From: CAVYUC01 sp963816685
GTDB lineage: Bacteria > Bacteroidota > Bacteroidia > Bacteroidales > Prolixibacteraceae
Reading direction: 5' to 3'
Length of the DNA: 64,000 nt
Assembly: GCA_963816685.1 (NCBI GenBank)
Contig: CAWFMB010000031.1
Location: 62,001-126,000, forward strand
In this document: positions 8,589 to 17,216 of the stretch, piece by piece
Layout of the letters: each line of letters opens with the position of its first letter
Position numbering within the stretch: position 1 is the first letter of the stretch
Position numbers and translations under genes: made by a program
The notes under the pieces: generated by a model
Databases searched by the model: none
What the model was told of the DNA's origin: nothing
The model's input: only the letters and a program-made list of their open reading frames with translations

Positions 8589-9230
8589 TCAGGTTATTTT
8601 TATACCTGAAGCCAACTGGTGTATTTTACCTTCATTTTCAAGTTTTTTTATCACTCTGCTAATTACTTCGCGGGCTGTACCCAAATCATTGGCAATTTTC
8701 CGGTGCGAAATTTTCACCGGATTTTTTTTCATCATTTGAGTTTTGTTTTTCAGGTAATTCAGCAAACGCTGATCCATTTTTTCAAAAAGAAGCTCATTAA
8801 TCATCTGAATTAACTCATTATAACGAAGCGTATATTGTTCAAAAAATATTGAATTGATTTCAGGAAATTGTTTCATCCAAATCATAATCTTGTCGTAAGG
8901 CAGCAGCATAACCGATGAATTTTCTTCGGCAGACGCATATATTTTACTTGGTGTATTTTTCAGACACGCATCAAACGACATGATGCAGGTTTCTCCGGGC
9001 CTGATGTAATACAGCAGCAATTCCTTGTCTTCGTTTCGGGTAAAAACCTTTATCAATCCTTTGGTTACAAAAGGTACAGCTTTAACATACTGCCCTTCAC
9101 GCATCACTTCTGTGTTTTTGGGGACTTCAATAATTTTACTGTTTTCATTTATCTCTTTTCCAAGTTGGGCATCAAGATTTTTAAAAATTGTGATTTCCAT
9201 TTTTGTGATTAATAGTTTATTGAATGACAT
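8589..9230 (-). CDS. Crp/Fnr family transcriptional regulator
   Basis: 213 residues from 9230; an in-frame ATG at 9200 (MEITIFKN) would shorten it by ten residues and neither start has a clear ribosome site. The N-terminal ~115 residues form a cyclic-nucleotide-binding-type beta roll (KGLIKVFTRNEDKELLLYYI). The C-terminal helix-turn-helix is seen in KISHRKIANDLGTAREVISR at about 172-191. No cluster of four cysteines for an Fe-S centre is present, so it is not a direct FNR. It lies just upstream of, and in the same direction as, the cupredoxin/DUF5777/Rieske operon and probably controls it. Confidence 0.9.
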   Translation of the reverse strand: MSFNKLLITKMEITIFKNLDAQLGKEINENSKIIEVPKNTEVMREGQYVKAVPFVTKGLIKVFTRNEDKELLLYYIRPGETCIMSFDACLKNTPSKIYASAEENSSVMLLPYDKIMIWMKQFPEINSIFFEQYTLRYNELIQMINELLFEKMDQRLLNYLKNKTQMMKKNPVKISHRKIANDLGTAREVISRVIKKLENEGKIHQLASGIKIT

Positions 9231-9623
9231 TTAAAATTAAAAATTTTCATTCCAATTATACAAGAAAAGTACGAATTCAAATAAATACAATTTTATTGAA
9301 TGAATATTTGAAATTCAACGATATAATTTTTAATGTGGTTTTAATGGTGATTCGCTTTATTAAGTTTCTGATAGGATATCTTCGTTCAAAAGAACCTCAG
9401 CCAGGTTTAAATCATGAAGCTTACGGCCTGTTGAATAACTTTTCAAGATTTTTAATTATTTAAATGACTAAATTGTACAGACAATTTTTTTAACCGGACA
9501 TCATTTTTTTATGTTTAAAACTGTTGAATTCATGCTCAAAGAAGCATCGCTGCATTTTTATAAAAGAAATTAAAGGAAACCCGGTTACATTTGAATATTC
9601 CTCTTGAAATAAATTGGTGATTA
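9231..9623. other. 390-bp AT-rich gap with no supported gene
   Basis: A 79-codon frame on the plus strand exists here but has a strongly AT-driven composition, no family resemblance and no ribosome site. I see no hairpin or repeat. Confidence 0.4.
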
Positions 9624-9654
9624 TTTGCCAAATATTTAAAAATAACTACTTTTG
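9624..9654 (+). promoter_or_regulatory. Promoter of the rplU-rpmA operon
   Basis: TTTG at 9624-9627 and TACTTTTG at 9647-9654 are separated by 19 bp, a textbook Bacteroidota -33/-7 pair, followed by GCAGTCC. Transcription would begin near 9660, leaving an ~80-nt leader that contains a GC-rich stem (CGGG-AAT-CCCG near 9699) and may serve ribosomal-protein autoregulation (inference). Confidence 0.75.
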
Positions 9655-9740
9655 CAGTCCGAATTTTCGAATCGTTCAGGCTTAACAAGAGGAATCCGAC
9701 GGGAATCCCGCCTGCCGGTGTAAACATTAAAATTGAAATT

Positions 9741-10052
9741 ATGTACGCGATTGTAGAGATTGCAGGGCAGCAGTTCAGAGTTGAAAAAGACAAGAAACTG
9801 TATGTTCAATTGCTGGATGCCAAAGAAGGCGACTCAGTTGATTTTGAAAGAGTATTGCTTTTTGGCAATGATGATGGTATTACTGTTGGTACGCCGGCGG
9901 TAAAAGGTGCAAAAGTGACAGCTAAAGTGCTGGGACAGGTTAGAGGTGACAAAGTTCTTGTATTCAAAAAGAAAAGAAGAAAAGGGTACCAGAAATTAAA
10001 TGGTCACCGCCAGAATTTCATGCAGATTCAAATTGAAGATATTGTTGGATAA
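9741..10052 (+). CDS. rplU: 50S ribosomal protein L21
   Basis: 103 residues, the standard length, beginning MYAIVEIAGQQFRVEKDKK and containing the L21 signature KKKRRKGYQKLNGHRQNF near the C-terminus. It binds 23S rRNA in the large subunit. The gene is 18 bp upstream of rpmA, the usual L21-L27 pair, and follows a strong promoter. Confidence 0.98.
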   Translation: MYAIVEIAGQQFRVEKDKKLYVQLLDAKEGDSVDFERVLLFGNDDGITVGTPAVKGAKVTAKVLGQVRGDKVLVFKKKRRKGYQKLNGHRQNFMQIQIEDIVG

Positions 10053-10070
10053 CTAAAAAGATAATTTACC

Positions 10071-10649
10071 ATGGCTCATAAGAAAGGTGTAGGTAGTTCG
10101 AAGAACGGACGCGAATCGGAAAGCAAACGGCTTGGTGTAAAAATTTACGGCGGTCAATTTGCAAAAGCTGGTAATATTTTAGTTCGCCAGCGTGGAACAC
10201 AACATAATCCGGGAGAAAATGTAGGAATGGGAAAAGATCATACCCTGTTTGCATTGGTTGACGGAACAGTTGTTTTTAAAAGGAAAAGGAAAAACCGCTC
10301 TTATATTTCGGTTGCTCCAATGGTTGAAACCGATACTGCTGTTGCTGAAGCTCCTGTTGCAGAAAAGGCAGAAGTAAAAGAAAAAGCGGAAAAGAAAGAG
10401 GCGAAAGCCGATAATACTGAGGAAAAAGCTGCAGCGAAAACAAAATCAGCTTCCAGCGATTTAAAAGAGATTGAAGGTATTGGCCCGAAACTGGAAGAAG
10501 TACTGAACGAGGCAGGTATTAATACCTATTCGGATTTGGCTTCAACGTCAGAAGAAAAAATGAAAGAGATTCTCGAAAATGCAGGAAGCCGTTATGCATC
10601 AAAAGATCCGGCACCCTGGATTGAAAAAGCGAAAGAACTGTCAAAATAA
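10071..10649 (+). CDS. rpmA: 50S ribosomal protein L27 with C-terminal helix-hairpin-helix extension
   Basis: Residues 1-86 are a complete L27 (MAHKKGVGSSKNGRESESKR at the start), the protein that reaches toward the peptidyl transferase centre. Normal L27 is about 85-90 residues; this one has 192. An Ala/Lys/Glu-rich linker (about 87-128) leads to a domain at 129-192 with EIEGIGPKLEEVLNEAGI, a helix-hairpin-helix nucleic-acid-binding motif of the kind found in small standalone proteins and fused to ribosomal proteins in some Bacteroidetes. The reading frame is continuous and the operon terminator lies directly after it, so the fusion is real, not a missed stop. Confidence 0.95.
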   Translation: MAHKKGVGSSKNGRESESKRLGVKIYGGQFAKAGNILVRQRGTQHNPGENVGMGKDHTLFALVDGTVVFKRKRKNRSYISVAPMVETDTAVAEAPVAEKAEVKEKAEKKEAKADNTEEKAAAKTKSASSDLKEIEGIGPKLEEVLNEAGINTYSDLASTSEEKMKEILENAGSRYASKDPAPWIEKAKELSK

Positions 10650-10678
10650 AAATCTACGGATTTTTATTTATAATATAA

Positions 10679-10712
10679 AAACGCTTACCAGTAATGGCAG
10701 GCGTTTTTTTTT
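10679..10712 (+). terminator. Terminator of the rplU-rpmA operon
   Basis: AAACGC (10679-10684) pairs with GCGTTT (10701-10706), with an inner CCA/TGG pairing around a small loop and eight or more T residues behind. Confidence 0.75.
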
Positions 10713-10748
10713 ACCTTAGGTTAAAACAAACTCTGTTTTGGGATTAAT

Positions 10749-11564
10749 CTATACTGCATTGACAATGAATGTTGTCTTTTTTTGTATAAATTTTTTGGGT
10801 GGAACACCAGTAAAATGTTTAAATTCACGAATAAAATGCGATTGATCGGTAAAATCAAGTTCATATGCCAGTTCGGTTAAACTGGGAGGTATGCCGGTTA
10901 TATATTTGTTAATTGCATTCAGCCGGGTAAGGCGCATGTAATCTGTTATTTTTATCCTGTATTGGTTTTTGAATTCACGCTGAAGTTGGCGCAGACTAAT
11001 TGGAATTTCGTTTGTCAGTACCTTAAAATCAATTAACCCGCTTTTCTGCCTGATTAAGCTCATCGCCCGGTGGGTAATATCGTATTCTTTCCGGTTGGAA
11101 TTTAACAGTTTTGTTAAAAATACATTTGCCATATCTGATCTTTTTTTAAAAGATTGGGGTATACGCACAAATGAACAAAAATCGTATAATTTTTTTCCTG
11201 CAATGCTGACACCATCTTCGTATGTTGACATAAATTCGCCCGGAGATATTCCAAAAATATTACGAAATCCATCAGGATAAAAACGGATTCCAAACACTTT
11301 CACGTTTTCTGCAAATTTTACGATATATGGTTTGATAAACATTCCTATGAGGGTAAAAGGAGGTGATTTACTGTAATTGTTATTGCAGTTATCAAGTGCG
11401 CAGTGATAATCAGTCAGATGAATTATTAGCTCAATGCATCCGTTGGGAATTACATTTTGTGAGAAATTGTTATCCCTGTTCAGGTTAAAATCACCTTTCC
11501 AGTAACTTTCTACGTAAGGTTGCAATATAAATGCAGGTTTAAATTCCATAAAAGAGACATTCAT
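10749..11564 (-). CDS. AraC family transcriptional regulator
   Basis: 271 residues. The N-terminal ~160 residues resemble the DUF6597-type sensor domain of Bacteroidetes AraC proteins (YVESYWKGDF, IPNGCIELIIHL). The C-terminal ~100 residues are a double helix-turn-helix DNA-binding domain, with ISLRQLQREFKNQYRIKITD and the second-helix signature ELAYELDFTDQSHFIREFK followed by GVPPKKF. It lies downstream of the cupin gene but a terminator separates them, so it may be transcribed on its own. Targets unknown. Confidence 0.9.
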   Translation of the reverse strand: MNVSFMEFKPAFILQPYVESYWKGDFNLNRDNNFSQNVIPNGCIELIIHLTDYHCALDNCNNNYSKSPPFTLIGMFIKPYIVKFAENVKVFGIRFYPDGFRNIFGISPGEFMSTYEDGVSIAGKKLYDFCSFVRIPQSFKKRSDMANVFLTKLLNSNRKEYDITHRAMSLIRQKSGLIDFKVLTNEIPISLRQLQREFKNQYRIKITDYMRLTRLNAINKYITGIPPSLTELAYELDFTDQSHFIREFKHFTGVPPKKFIQKKTTFIVNAV

Positions 11565-11588
11565 ATCTTTTATTTTATTGATTTAACG

Positions 11589-11623
11589 GAAAAAAAACGA
11601 AAGGGTTATACCCTTCCGTTTTT
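11589..11623 (-). terminator. Terminator after the DUF3237/cupin pair
   Basis: Read on the minus strand, AAAAACGGAAGGG pairs with CCCTTTCGTTTTT (one mismatch) around TATAA, with a long T-run following. It lies 5 bp past the cupin stop codon. Confidence 0.75.
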
Positions 11624-11628
11624 CAGGA

Positions 11629-12048
11629 TTAACCCATCAATGATGTGTCGAAAATATTGGAGTTCATTGGCAGCATGGCATGTTCAAACGTTGCCACTAT
11701 GTTATTTGCACCACCAAAAAAGCCCATAACTTTTGCCACTGTATTTCCGGTATTGATAATGTTATGCGGCACCATCACCGGCACAAGAGCAATGCTTTTG
11801 GCCCCGACCTTTTTAGTTTCGCCATCTACTTCCACTTCTACATTTCCTTCAATAATAAAGAGAAGTTCTTCAGCCGAATCGGTATGCCGGCCAAGCTGGT
11901 CTCCGGGTTGAAGTTCAAAATATACTGTTGCTGAGCTTTTGGTTCCAGTTGCACCAAACATCGGGAAAGTACCTCTGCAATGCTGACGTTGTTCTGAAAC
12001 CCCGGTAAATTCATTCAATTCCAATTGATTAATATTTGTCGTAATCAT
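11629..12048 (-). CDS. Cupin domain protein
   Basis: 139 residues forming a single small beta barrel. Cupin motif 1 is seen as PGDQLGRHTDSAEELLFIIEG (about residues 52-72) with one likely metal-binding histidine and glutamate; motif 2 is ALVPVMVPHNIINTGN (about 90-105). There is no signal peptide. It is 14 bp downstream of the DUF3237-like gene, so the two are co-transcribed. Substrate unknown. Confidence 0.85.
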   Translation of the reverse strand: MITTNINQLELNEFTGVSEQRQHCRGTFPMFGATGTKSSATVYFELQPGDQLGRHTDSAEELLFIIEGNVEVEVDGETKKVGAKSIALVPVMVPHNIINTGNTVAKVMGFFGGANNIVATFEHAMLPMNSNIFDTSLMG

Positions 12049-12062
12049 AATCTTACATTTTT

Positions 12063-12506
12063 TTAGTTTTGATATCCTTTAATTTCTACCGCACCTGTCG
12101 CAAAATCAACAGTTCCAAGTCCCCACACGTGTTTGTGGTTGATCCATCTGTAACGTTCGTCGTTGGTGTGGAAATCCATATCAAGGCGCAGGATTCCCTT
12201 TGCATTTATTCCACTTTCCTTAACACTGATCCTGGCACCGTCACCTGTTTCAATTACAGCATGAAGTTCAAGAAACAACCGGCCGTCTGCACGGACCGTC
12301 AGGTAGTCAACTCCTTTTATCCTGCCATTAACCTGTTCTCCAATGACATCACCTTCAAAATGGATGTCGAATCGTAAACCTTCTGCCGGAATCGAATCCT
12401 GTTCGCCGGCAAACTTCTGCCAACTGTAGCCATATTCTTTCACTTCAGTCAACACTACTTTCTCCTGAAACAGGAGATCACTTTTTTTCATTACATCTGT
12501 AAACAT
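12063..12506 (-). CDS. DUF3237-like protein
   Basis: 147 residues from the ATG at 12506 (MFTDVMKKSD); a longer reading from 12539 would overlap the probable promoter. The pattern of GLRFDIHFEGDVIGEQVNGR, then VRADGRLFLELHAVIETGDG with a glycine-ended turn, and a final GLGTVDFATGAVEIKGYQ resembles the DUF3237 barrel fold. Cytoplasmic by lack of a signal. First gene of a pair with a cupin. Function not established. Confidence 0.65.
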   Translation of the reverse strand: MFTDVMKKSDLLFQEKVVLTEVKEYGYSWQKFAGEQDSIPAEGLRFDIHFEGDVIGEQVNGRIKGVDYLTVRADGRLFLELHAVIETGDGARISVKESGINAKGILRLDMDFHTNDERYRWINHKHVWGLGTVDFATGAVEIKGYQN

Positions 12507-12536
12507 GTTATTCAATTTTAAATGATTAATATGATA

Positions 12537-12544
12537 CAAAAGTA
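12537..12544 (-). promoter_or_regulatory. Candidate -7 box of the DUF3237/cupin pair
   Basis: The minus strand reads TACTTTTG, an exact TAnnTTTG box about 31 bp upstream of the start at 12506. No good -33 element was found at the expected distance. Confidence 0.45.
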
Positions 12545-12634
12545 TGGCGGATACAAACGGGAAAATTGTAACAGAACGACATTCAAAAAATGTATATTCT
12601 TATGTTTAAAATTATTAGCTTTGTATAAACCAAA

Positions 12635-12859
12635 ATGAATCATAATATGACTAAAAATCAAACAACTACTTTAATCGTTATTTTGCTGATTATTTCGGCG
12701 CTTTTAAGTTTAACCGGGTACTTTTTCAAACTTCAGCATTATCCGAATGGACCGGTATTCATTAAAACAGGTATTGTGTTTTGGCTAATCTTAATTGCAG
12801 TAATTCTTTTTTCCTTTGCGCGAAGAAAAAAGGAACAGAAAACCGGTTTACCAAAATAA
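12635..12859 (+). CDS. Small two-helix membrane protein, GldL-like N-terminal motif
   Basis: 74 residues with two hydrophobic helices (about 11-30 and 43-62) and a basic tail (ARRKKEQK). The connecting FKLQHYPNGPVF recalls the FKIxHWPGG motif between the two helices of the gliding-motility motor protein GldL. It may belong to the family of short GldL-related membrane proteins in Bacteroidetes; a motor function is not implied because the long cytoplasmic part of GldL is missing. Confidence 0.6.
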   Translation: MNHNMTKNQTTTLIVILLIISALLSLTGYFFKLQHYPNGPVFIKTGIVFWLILIAVILFSFARRKKEQKTGLPK

Positions 12860-12961
12860 TATCAACCCACAATCATTTTGTAAAACAGCTATTAAAAATT
12901 AACCTTTTAACTCCTTGCTCAATTTACATTTGCGAATTTCATGTTGTGCCGTTTCATTTAT

Positions 12962-12969
12962 TAATTTTG
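12962..12969 (+). promoter_or_regulatory. Candidate -7 box of serS
   Basis: TAATTTTG followed by CAATC lies 22 bp before the serS start codon; transcription would begin near 12975. Confidence 0.5.
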
Positions 12970-12991
12970 CAATCTATTTAAAAAGAAAAAC

Positions 12992-14263
12992 ATGCTCAAT
13001 CTGAAATTCATCCAGGATAATCCGGAACTGGTTATCGAAAAGCTGAAACGCAAAAATTTTGATGCGAAGGAAATTGTAAATTCAATTACCGGATTGTATC
13101 AGCAAAAAAATAAACTGCAGGGACAAACCGATCAGGCAAAAGCTGAAATGAACAGGATTTCAGCAGAAATCGGAAAACTATTCAGGGAAGGAAAAACAGG
13201 AGAGGCTAATGCAGCAAAGGAACACACTACTTTTTTAAAAGAAAACATAAAATCATACGACCAGCAATTTGCTGAAATAGAAGATAAAGTGTACCAGTTG
13301 CTTGTTCAGCTTCCCAATTTGCCGCACGATTCTGTTCCGGAAGGAAAAGGTGCATCTGATAATGAAATTGTGGCTTCGAAAGGTGAAATTCCGCAACTGG
13401 CAGAAAATGCACTTCCGCATTGGGAACTTGCTGCAAAATATAAGCTGATTGATTTTGAGTTGGGCGTGAAACTTACCGGTGCAGGTTTCCCGGTATATCG
13501 TGGTAAAGGGGCACAACTGCAGCGGGCGCTTATCAATTTTTTTCTTGCCGAAGCCCGGGAAGCTGGTTACGAGGAAATTCAACCCCCATTAATGGTGAAT
13601 GAGGCATCGGGTTTTGGAACTGGACAATTACCCGATAAGGAGGGGCAAATGTACCATGTAACGGAAGATAATCTGTATCTGATTCCAACAGCCGAAGTGC
13701 CGGTTACCAATATTTACCGTGATGTAATTCTGGATGCAAAAGACCTACCTTATAAAAATACAGCTTACAGCGCCTGTTTCCGCCGGGAAGCCGGTTCCTA
13801 CGGAAAGGATGTCCGCGGGTTGAACCGCCTTCACCAGTTCGATAAGGTGGAAGTCGTGCAGATAGCACATCCCGATAAATCATATGAGGTACTGGAGCAG
13901 ATGGTACAGCATGTTGCCGGTCTGGTAGAAAAGCTGGAACTGCCTTATCGTATTTTGCGCCTGTGTGGTGGTGACATGAGTTTTACTTCGGCATTAACTT
14001 ACGATTTCGAAGTGTTTTCTGCAGCTCAGAAAATGTGGCTGGAGGTAAGTTCGGTTTCCAATTTCGAGTCGTTCCAGGCCAACCGGTTAAAACTGCGTTT
14101 CCGCGACGAAAACAGCAAAAAGCCACAACTGGCGCATACGCTAAACGGCAGCGCTTTGGCTTTGCCACGGATTGTGGCAGCCCTTCTCGAAAACAACCAG
14201 ACTCCTGAGGGAATCAGAATTCCGAAGACATTGGTTCCGTATTGCGGGTTTGAGGTGATTTAA
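12992..14263 (+). CDS. serS: Seryl-tRNA synthetase
   Basis: 423 residues, full length for this class II synthetase, which charges tRNA-Ser with serine. An N-terminal coiled-coil arm (about 1-110, rich in K/E/Q) is followed by the catalytic domain with motif 2 (FRREAGSYGKDVRGLNRLHQ) and motif 3 (NGSALALPRIVAALLENNQ). The protein ends ..GFEVI, one residue shorter than the three displaced copies of its 3' end, two of which read ..VIN or ..MIN. Its stop codon overlaps by 3 bp the stop of a converging secreted-protein gene and it has no terminator of its own, which marks the left edge of the inserted array. Confidence 0.98.
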   Translation: MLNLKFIQDNPELVIEKLKRKNFDAKEIVNSITGLYQQKNKLQGQTDQAKAEMNRISAEIGKLFREGKTGEANAAKEHTTFLKENIKSYDQQFAEIEDKVYQLLVQLPNLPHDSVPEGKGASDNEIVASKGEIPQLAENALPHWELAAKYKLIDFELGVKLTGAGFPVYRGKGAQLQRALINFFLAEAREAGYEEIQPPLMVNEASGFGTGQLPDKEGQMYHVTEDNLYLIPTAEVPVTNIYRDVILDAKDLPYKNTAYSACFRREAGSYGKDVRGLNRLHQFDKVEVVQIAHPDKSYEVLEQMVQHVAGLVEKLELPYRILRLCGGDMSFTSALTYDFEVFSAAQKMWLEVSSVSNFESFQANRLKLRFRDENSKKPQLAHTLNGSALALPRIVAALLENNQTPEGIRIPKTLVPYCGFEVI

Positions 14264-15108
14264 TTTATTAGAACTTTTTCAGAATACACTTCTGTTCCAA
14301 AATTTACCTGGAAAATATATAGGCCGGGTTTTAAAGATTTAACATCTAAATGATAATCATTAGCATCAATTTTTATAGATCTGACTGTTGTTCCGTAAAC
14401 TGTTAAAATCTTTAATTGACAAAAACTCCCAGAAGATTTATTGAATTGTAAATTAATTTCACTTGACGCAGGGTTTGGATACAATTTTATTTCATGCATC
14501 GTTGGTTGTTCTGTTGCATCTACAATTACCCAGGGGCGAAATGATATCAACGTTGGTTGTTCGCCATTTTCAATAGTCACAATTGTATCTGTGTTGTATT
14601 CTTGTAAGCCCTGAATGTCACTTTGAAAAACAGTATTTAAATCATTATCATAAATACAATAGGGTACTATATACTCTGTAAAAACACTTGCGATCTTTAT
14701 TGTTATGGGGAAGTTAGTTCCATGTATCTTTAAGATGAAGTGGTCATCTAACCAGCTGTTCAGTCTGAAATCTCTTTTTAGATCAGCGTTTTCCGGAAAT
14801 GGCTTTATTAAACCGTTACATCCGTTTATCCAGACAGTATCCCATTTGCCAGTGTCCCATTCCTGAAATATTTCGGTAATCGTATCCCTTTGTATTAACC
14901 TTAAATCAAGGTCGGCTAATGGAGTAAATAAAATATTTCTTTCTCCTAAAGCAGTATCTATTCCGTCTTTTGCGTTATTAGCAAAACCAAAAACAATAGT
15001 ATCGGTGTTGCCTATGTTATCCACAGCTATAATAGTAATAGAATCAGTTATCTGTGCATTTACTGTTAAAGATAATAGTGATAGTAATAAAAATACTGTA
15101 AGTTTCAT
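14260..15108 (-). CDS. Secreted protein with T9SS type A tail
   Basis: 282 residues with a clear signal peptide (MKLTVFLLLSLLSLTVNAQ). The middle has repeated ITIIAVDNIGNTDTIVFGF and RDTITEIFQEWDTG elements with no family I recognise. The last ~75 residues, from IKLYPNPASSEINLQF to YSEKVLIN, are a type A T9SS sorting domain, so the protein should be exported across the outer membrane. It is a paralogue of the gene at 42998: the N-terminal ~200 residues match closely, while the tails differ. Its stop overlaps the serS stop, so it is the first gene of the array as seen from serS. Confidence 0.85.
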   Translation of the reverse strand: MKLTVFLLLSLLSLTVNAQITDSITIIAVDNIGNTDTIVFGFANNAKDGIDTALGERNILFTPLADLDLRLIQRDTITEIFQEWDTGKWDTVWINGCNGLIKPFPENADLKRDFRLNSWLDDHFILKIHGTNFPITIKIASVFTEYIVPYCIYDNDLNTVFQSDIQGLQEYNTDTIVTIENGEQPTLISFRPWVIVDATEQPTMHEIKLYPNPASSEINLQFNKSSGSFCQLKILTVYGTTVRSIKIDANDYHLDVKSLKPGLYIFQVNFGTEVYSEKVLIN

Positions 15109-15118
15109 TATTCGTTTT

Positions 15119-15163
15119 TTATTCCGTTAACAACATCTGTTTCGTATCCACAATCTTGCTTTC
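15119..15163 (-). pseudogene. Orphan 3' tip of a T9SS tail
   Basis: Between two intact genes the minus strand encodes only KIVDTKQMLLTE and a stop, the last residues of the sorting domain found in the S74-type proteins of this array. The same orphan tip recurs near 16682, 20796, 32056, 32695, 38800, 41038, 43836 and 45399, usually just ahead of a gene start. Confidence 0.7.
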
Positions 15164-15167
15164 AATT

Positions 15168-16652
15168 TTATTGAATAATCAGTTTTTTAGTTATGGTTCC
15201 AAATTTGGTTTCAACCTTTAACAGGTAAATTCCCGGTAAAACCGTTTCAATTTGAAATGTATTTTCTCCAGGTTTCACATTCTTCCAGGTTTTAATCAGA
15301 CGACCTGAGAGTTCAGTCATTTCAATTGTTTTAATCATATAATTGAACGGAATCGAAACGGTAAAATGTTTTGTGGCAGGATTAGGGTAGATATCTATTT
15401 CGTTAAATAGTTTCTTGTTCGCAGCAGAAGTAACAGAAATATAGCATTCATTAAAAGTGTCATTCAACCAGATCAGATAAGGTGGAATTTTAAAACAGCT
15501 TAGCAATGTTGAGTCTGGAATTTCCCTGGAAAACAATTTGGGATATGTCGGAAACAACGGACCGTGAATGCTTCCAATCTTTTCTATCCACACCTCGTTC
15601 AAATAACCTGGTTGGTAAGAAGGTTCTTCAAAAAGAATGCGTTTGAAATATCTTCCTGCAAATTGGATACTATCAACCTGTTTTATTTTCAAATATTCCG
15701 TACCGAATGAGAATTCATATTTTACAGAATCCCCAACCATTAAATCAAAATCATATAGTGTATCTGTTTCACCCGGTTCCTCCATGAACAAAATTTTAGA
15801 ACCTTCATGATTGATATAGCCTAAATGGTTTAGGTTGGTTTTAAATTCCGGATCTGGTGAAGAATGTATTTTTAACCAGTTTTTATTATCGATAATTGTA
15901 TCTCCTGCATATCCAAATAAAGTAGTATTTATTTCAACAAAATCAGGATTTTGAGGGTTCCCGTTTGCAAAAGTTCGCACAACACTCCAACGTGCATTTG
16001 GTTCAACGAAAAATGAAACCGGATCGTAAACTCTTATTTCATAGATTGGGCAAGTACATTCACAGCCAAAAGAATCTACTGATACTGTGTAATAGTGCAT
16101 CGAAGAATAAGGTTTACACCAGGTTGCCGAACTATCCGGGTTTGTCAACCCATACTCGGGTATCCAGAAGATTTTTTCATATTTCCCTGATGGTAGACCT
16201 GCATCTAACCAAACACTGTCGCCTTTATTAATCTCAACCACAATTGTTCCGGCAGGACAACCACAACCTGAAAACGACACGTTTATACTGTCTTGAACAA
16301 AGTTTCCTAAACCGTCGGTTACACTTACAATAAATTTGATCTTTTCAGGCTCTGTTTCAGTTAACCAACTTGTAAAATACGGAGAAGCAATTGTTGTATC
16401 ATTCAAAAAATCACTTGCTGTAAATACGAGTTGCGGAGAAACTTTATAATTGGATTCCCATCTGACTGAGTAGGGATCAACTCCATTTTCAATGTTCAAA
16501 TTACTTCCTAAATACATTGTATCAGGATATTGGCCGACACAATAAGTCGTATCTTTTCCTGCCTCCACTGTCAATTGGGAGAAACAGGTTTTTGTTAAGA
16601 TTAAAATAAAGCAAAAAGTGAATACTGAGGCCGAGTAATTTTTAAATTCCAT
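15168..16652 (-). CDS. Secreted protein with T9SS type A tail, copy 1 of a recent duplicate
   Basis: 494 residues from MEFKNYS (16652), with a signal peptide to about residue 26; an upstream in-frame ATG at 16676 adds eight residues. A PKD-like start (VEAGKDTTYCVGQYP) and a cysteine pair region (FSGCGCPAGTI, GCECTCPIY) precede a domain common in Bacteroidetes secreted proteins (LYDFDLMVGDSVKYEF, WIEKIGSIHGPLF). The C-terminus, from IDIYPNPATKHFTVSIPF to KKLIIQ, is a T9SS sorting domain. The gene at 43885 is almost identical throughout. Confidence 0.88.
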   Translation of the reverse strand: MEFKNYSASVFTFCFILILTKTCFSQLTVEAGKDTTYCVGQYPDTMYLGSNLNIENGVDPYSVRWESNYKVSPQLVFTASDFLNDTTIASPYFTSWLTETEPEKIKFIVSVTDGLGNFVQDSINVSFSGCGCPAGTIVVEINKGDSVWLDAGLPSGKYEKIFWIPEYGLTNPDSSATWCKPYSSMHYYTVSVDSFGCECTCPIYEIRVYDPVSFFVEPNARWSVVRTFANGNPQNPDFVEINTTLFGYAGDTIIDNKNWLKIHSSPDPEFKTNLNHLGYINHEGSKILFMEEPGETDTLYDFDLMVGDSVKYEFSFGTEYLKIKQVDSIQFAGRYFKRILFEEPSYQPGYLNEVWIEKIGSIHGPLFPTYPKLFSREIPDSTLLSCFKIPPYLIWLNDTFNECYISVTSAANKKLFNEIDIYPNPATKHFTVSIPFNYMIKTIEMTELSGRLIKTWKNVKPGENTFQIETVLPGIYLLKVETKFGTITKKLIIQ

Positions 16653-16732
16653 TTCATTTATTTTAGAAACTAACAATTATCATTTAGTCAACAACATCTG
16701 CTTCGTATTGGGTTCCCAGCGCTTGCACAGCG

Positions 16733-16771
16733 AAAAAACTCTTGCCTCCCCGGGTGGGTTGCCGGGGAGGC
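16733..16771 (-). terminator. Strong hairpin terminator (10-bp GC stem)
   Basis: GCCTCCCCGG (16744-16753) and CCGGGGAGGC (16762-16771) pair perfectly around 8 nt; on the minus strand a T6 run follows. It sits with an orphan KQMLLTK tail (16682-16731) and recurs at 45450-45488 within the duplicated block. Confidence 0.8.
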
Positions 16772-17012
16772 GTTTAAACCAGCCTGTTTTTGTCGTGGAT
16801 TGAAAAGTGGTACATCATGGTTAGTTGTTAAAATATCGGTATGAATAATCAGGAAGCGTTGTATTCTGGTTTTAATGAATGGTTTACTGCTACATAGTTA
16901 TAACAAAAAAAAGGAATTGCCCAAATTATAGGTTTCATCGGCTTATTTAATATTTATTAAATTGTTAGCATAATATTGGTTTTTAATATTGTTCAGCCAA
17001 TGCTGTTTTATA

Positions 17013-17200
17013 TTAGTGGCTGTTGACCAATTTAAAGGTTATTCTTTCGTTTCTATTATCAATCGAAACCAAATATACTTGTCCTGGCTTTGATGCCAAT
17101 CCCGATAACTGCAAATCTTTTCTTTGTATTGACCGAAATGTATAATTTTTCTGTTTAAGTTCGTAATAATTGTAAAAGTTGAAGCGGCCTGTAATTTATA
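17013..17200 (-). pseudogene. Orphan T9SS tail fragment
   Basis: A minus-strand frame ending at 17013 encodes about 57 residues resembling the second half of a sorting domain (GLASKPGQVYLVSIDNRNER, then ITFKLVNSH). An upstream stop in the same frame and the lack of a start show that the rest of its gene is missing. It lies directly downstream of the intact 290-residue protein gene. Confidence 0.6.
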
Positions 17201-17216
17201 ACTCCACTGGCAAGAC

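Noticed and set aside
9224..9463. 79-codon gene upstream of rplU
   Set aside because: AT-driven composition, overlap with the start of the Crp gene, no family likeness.
12063..12506. Phage or toxin-antitoxin function for the DUF3237-like/cupin pair
   Set aside because: Both proteins look like ordinary metabolic beta barrels and there is no phage or toxin context.
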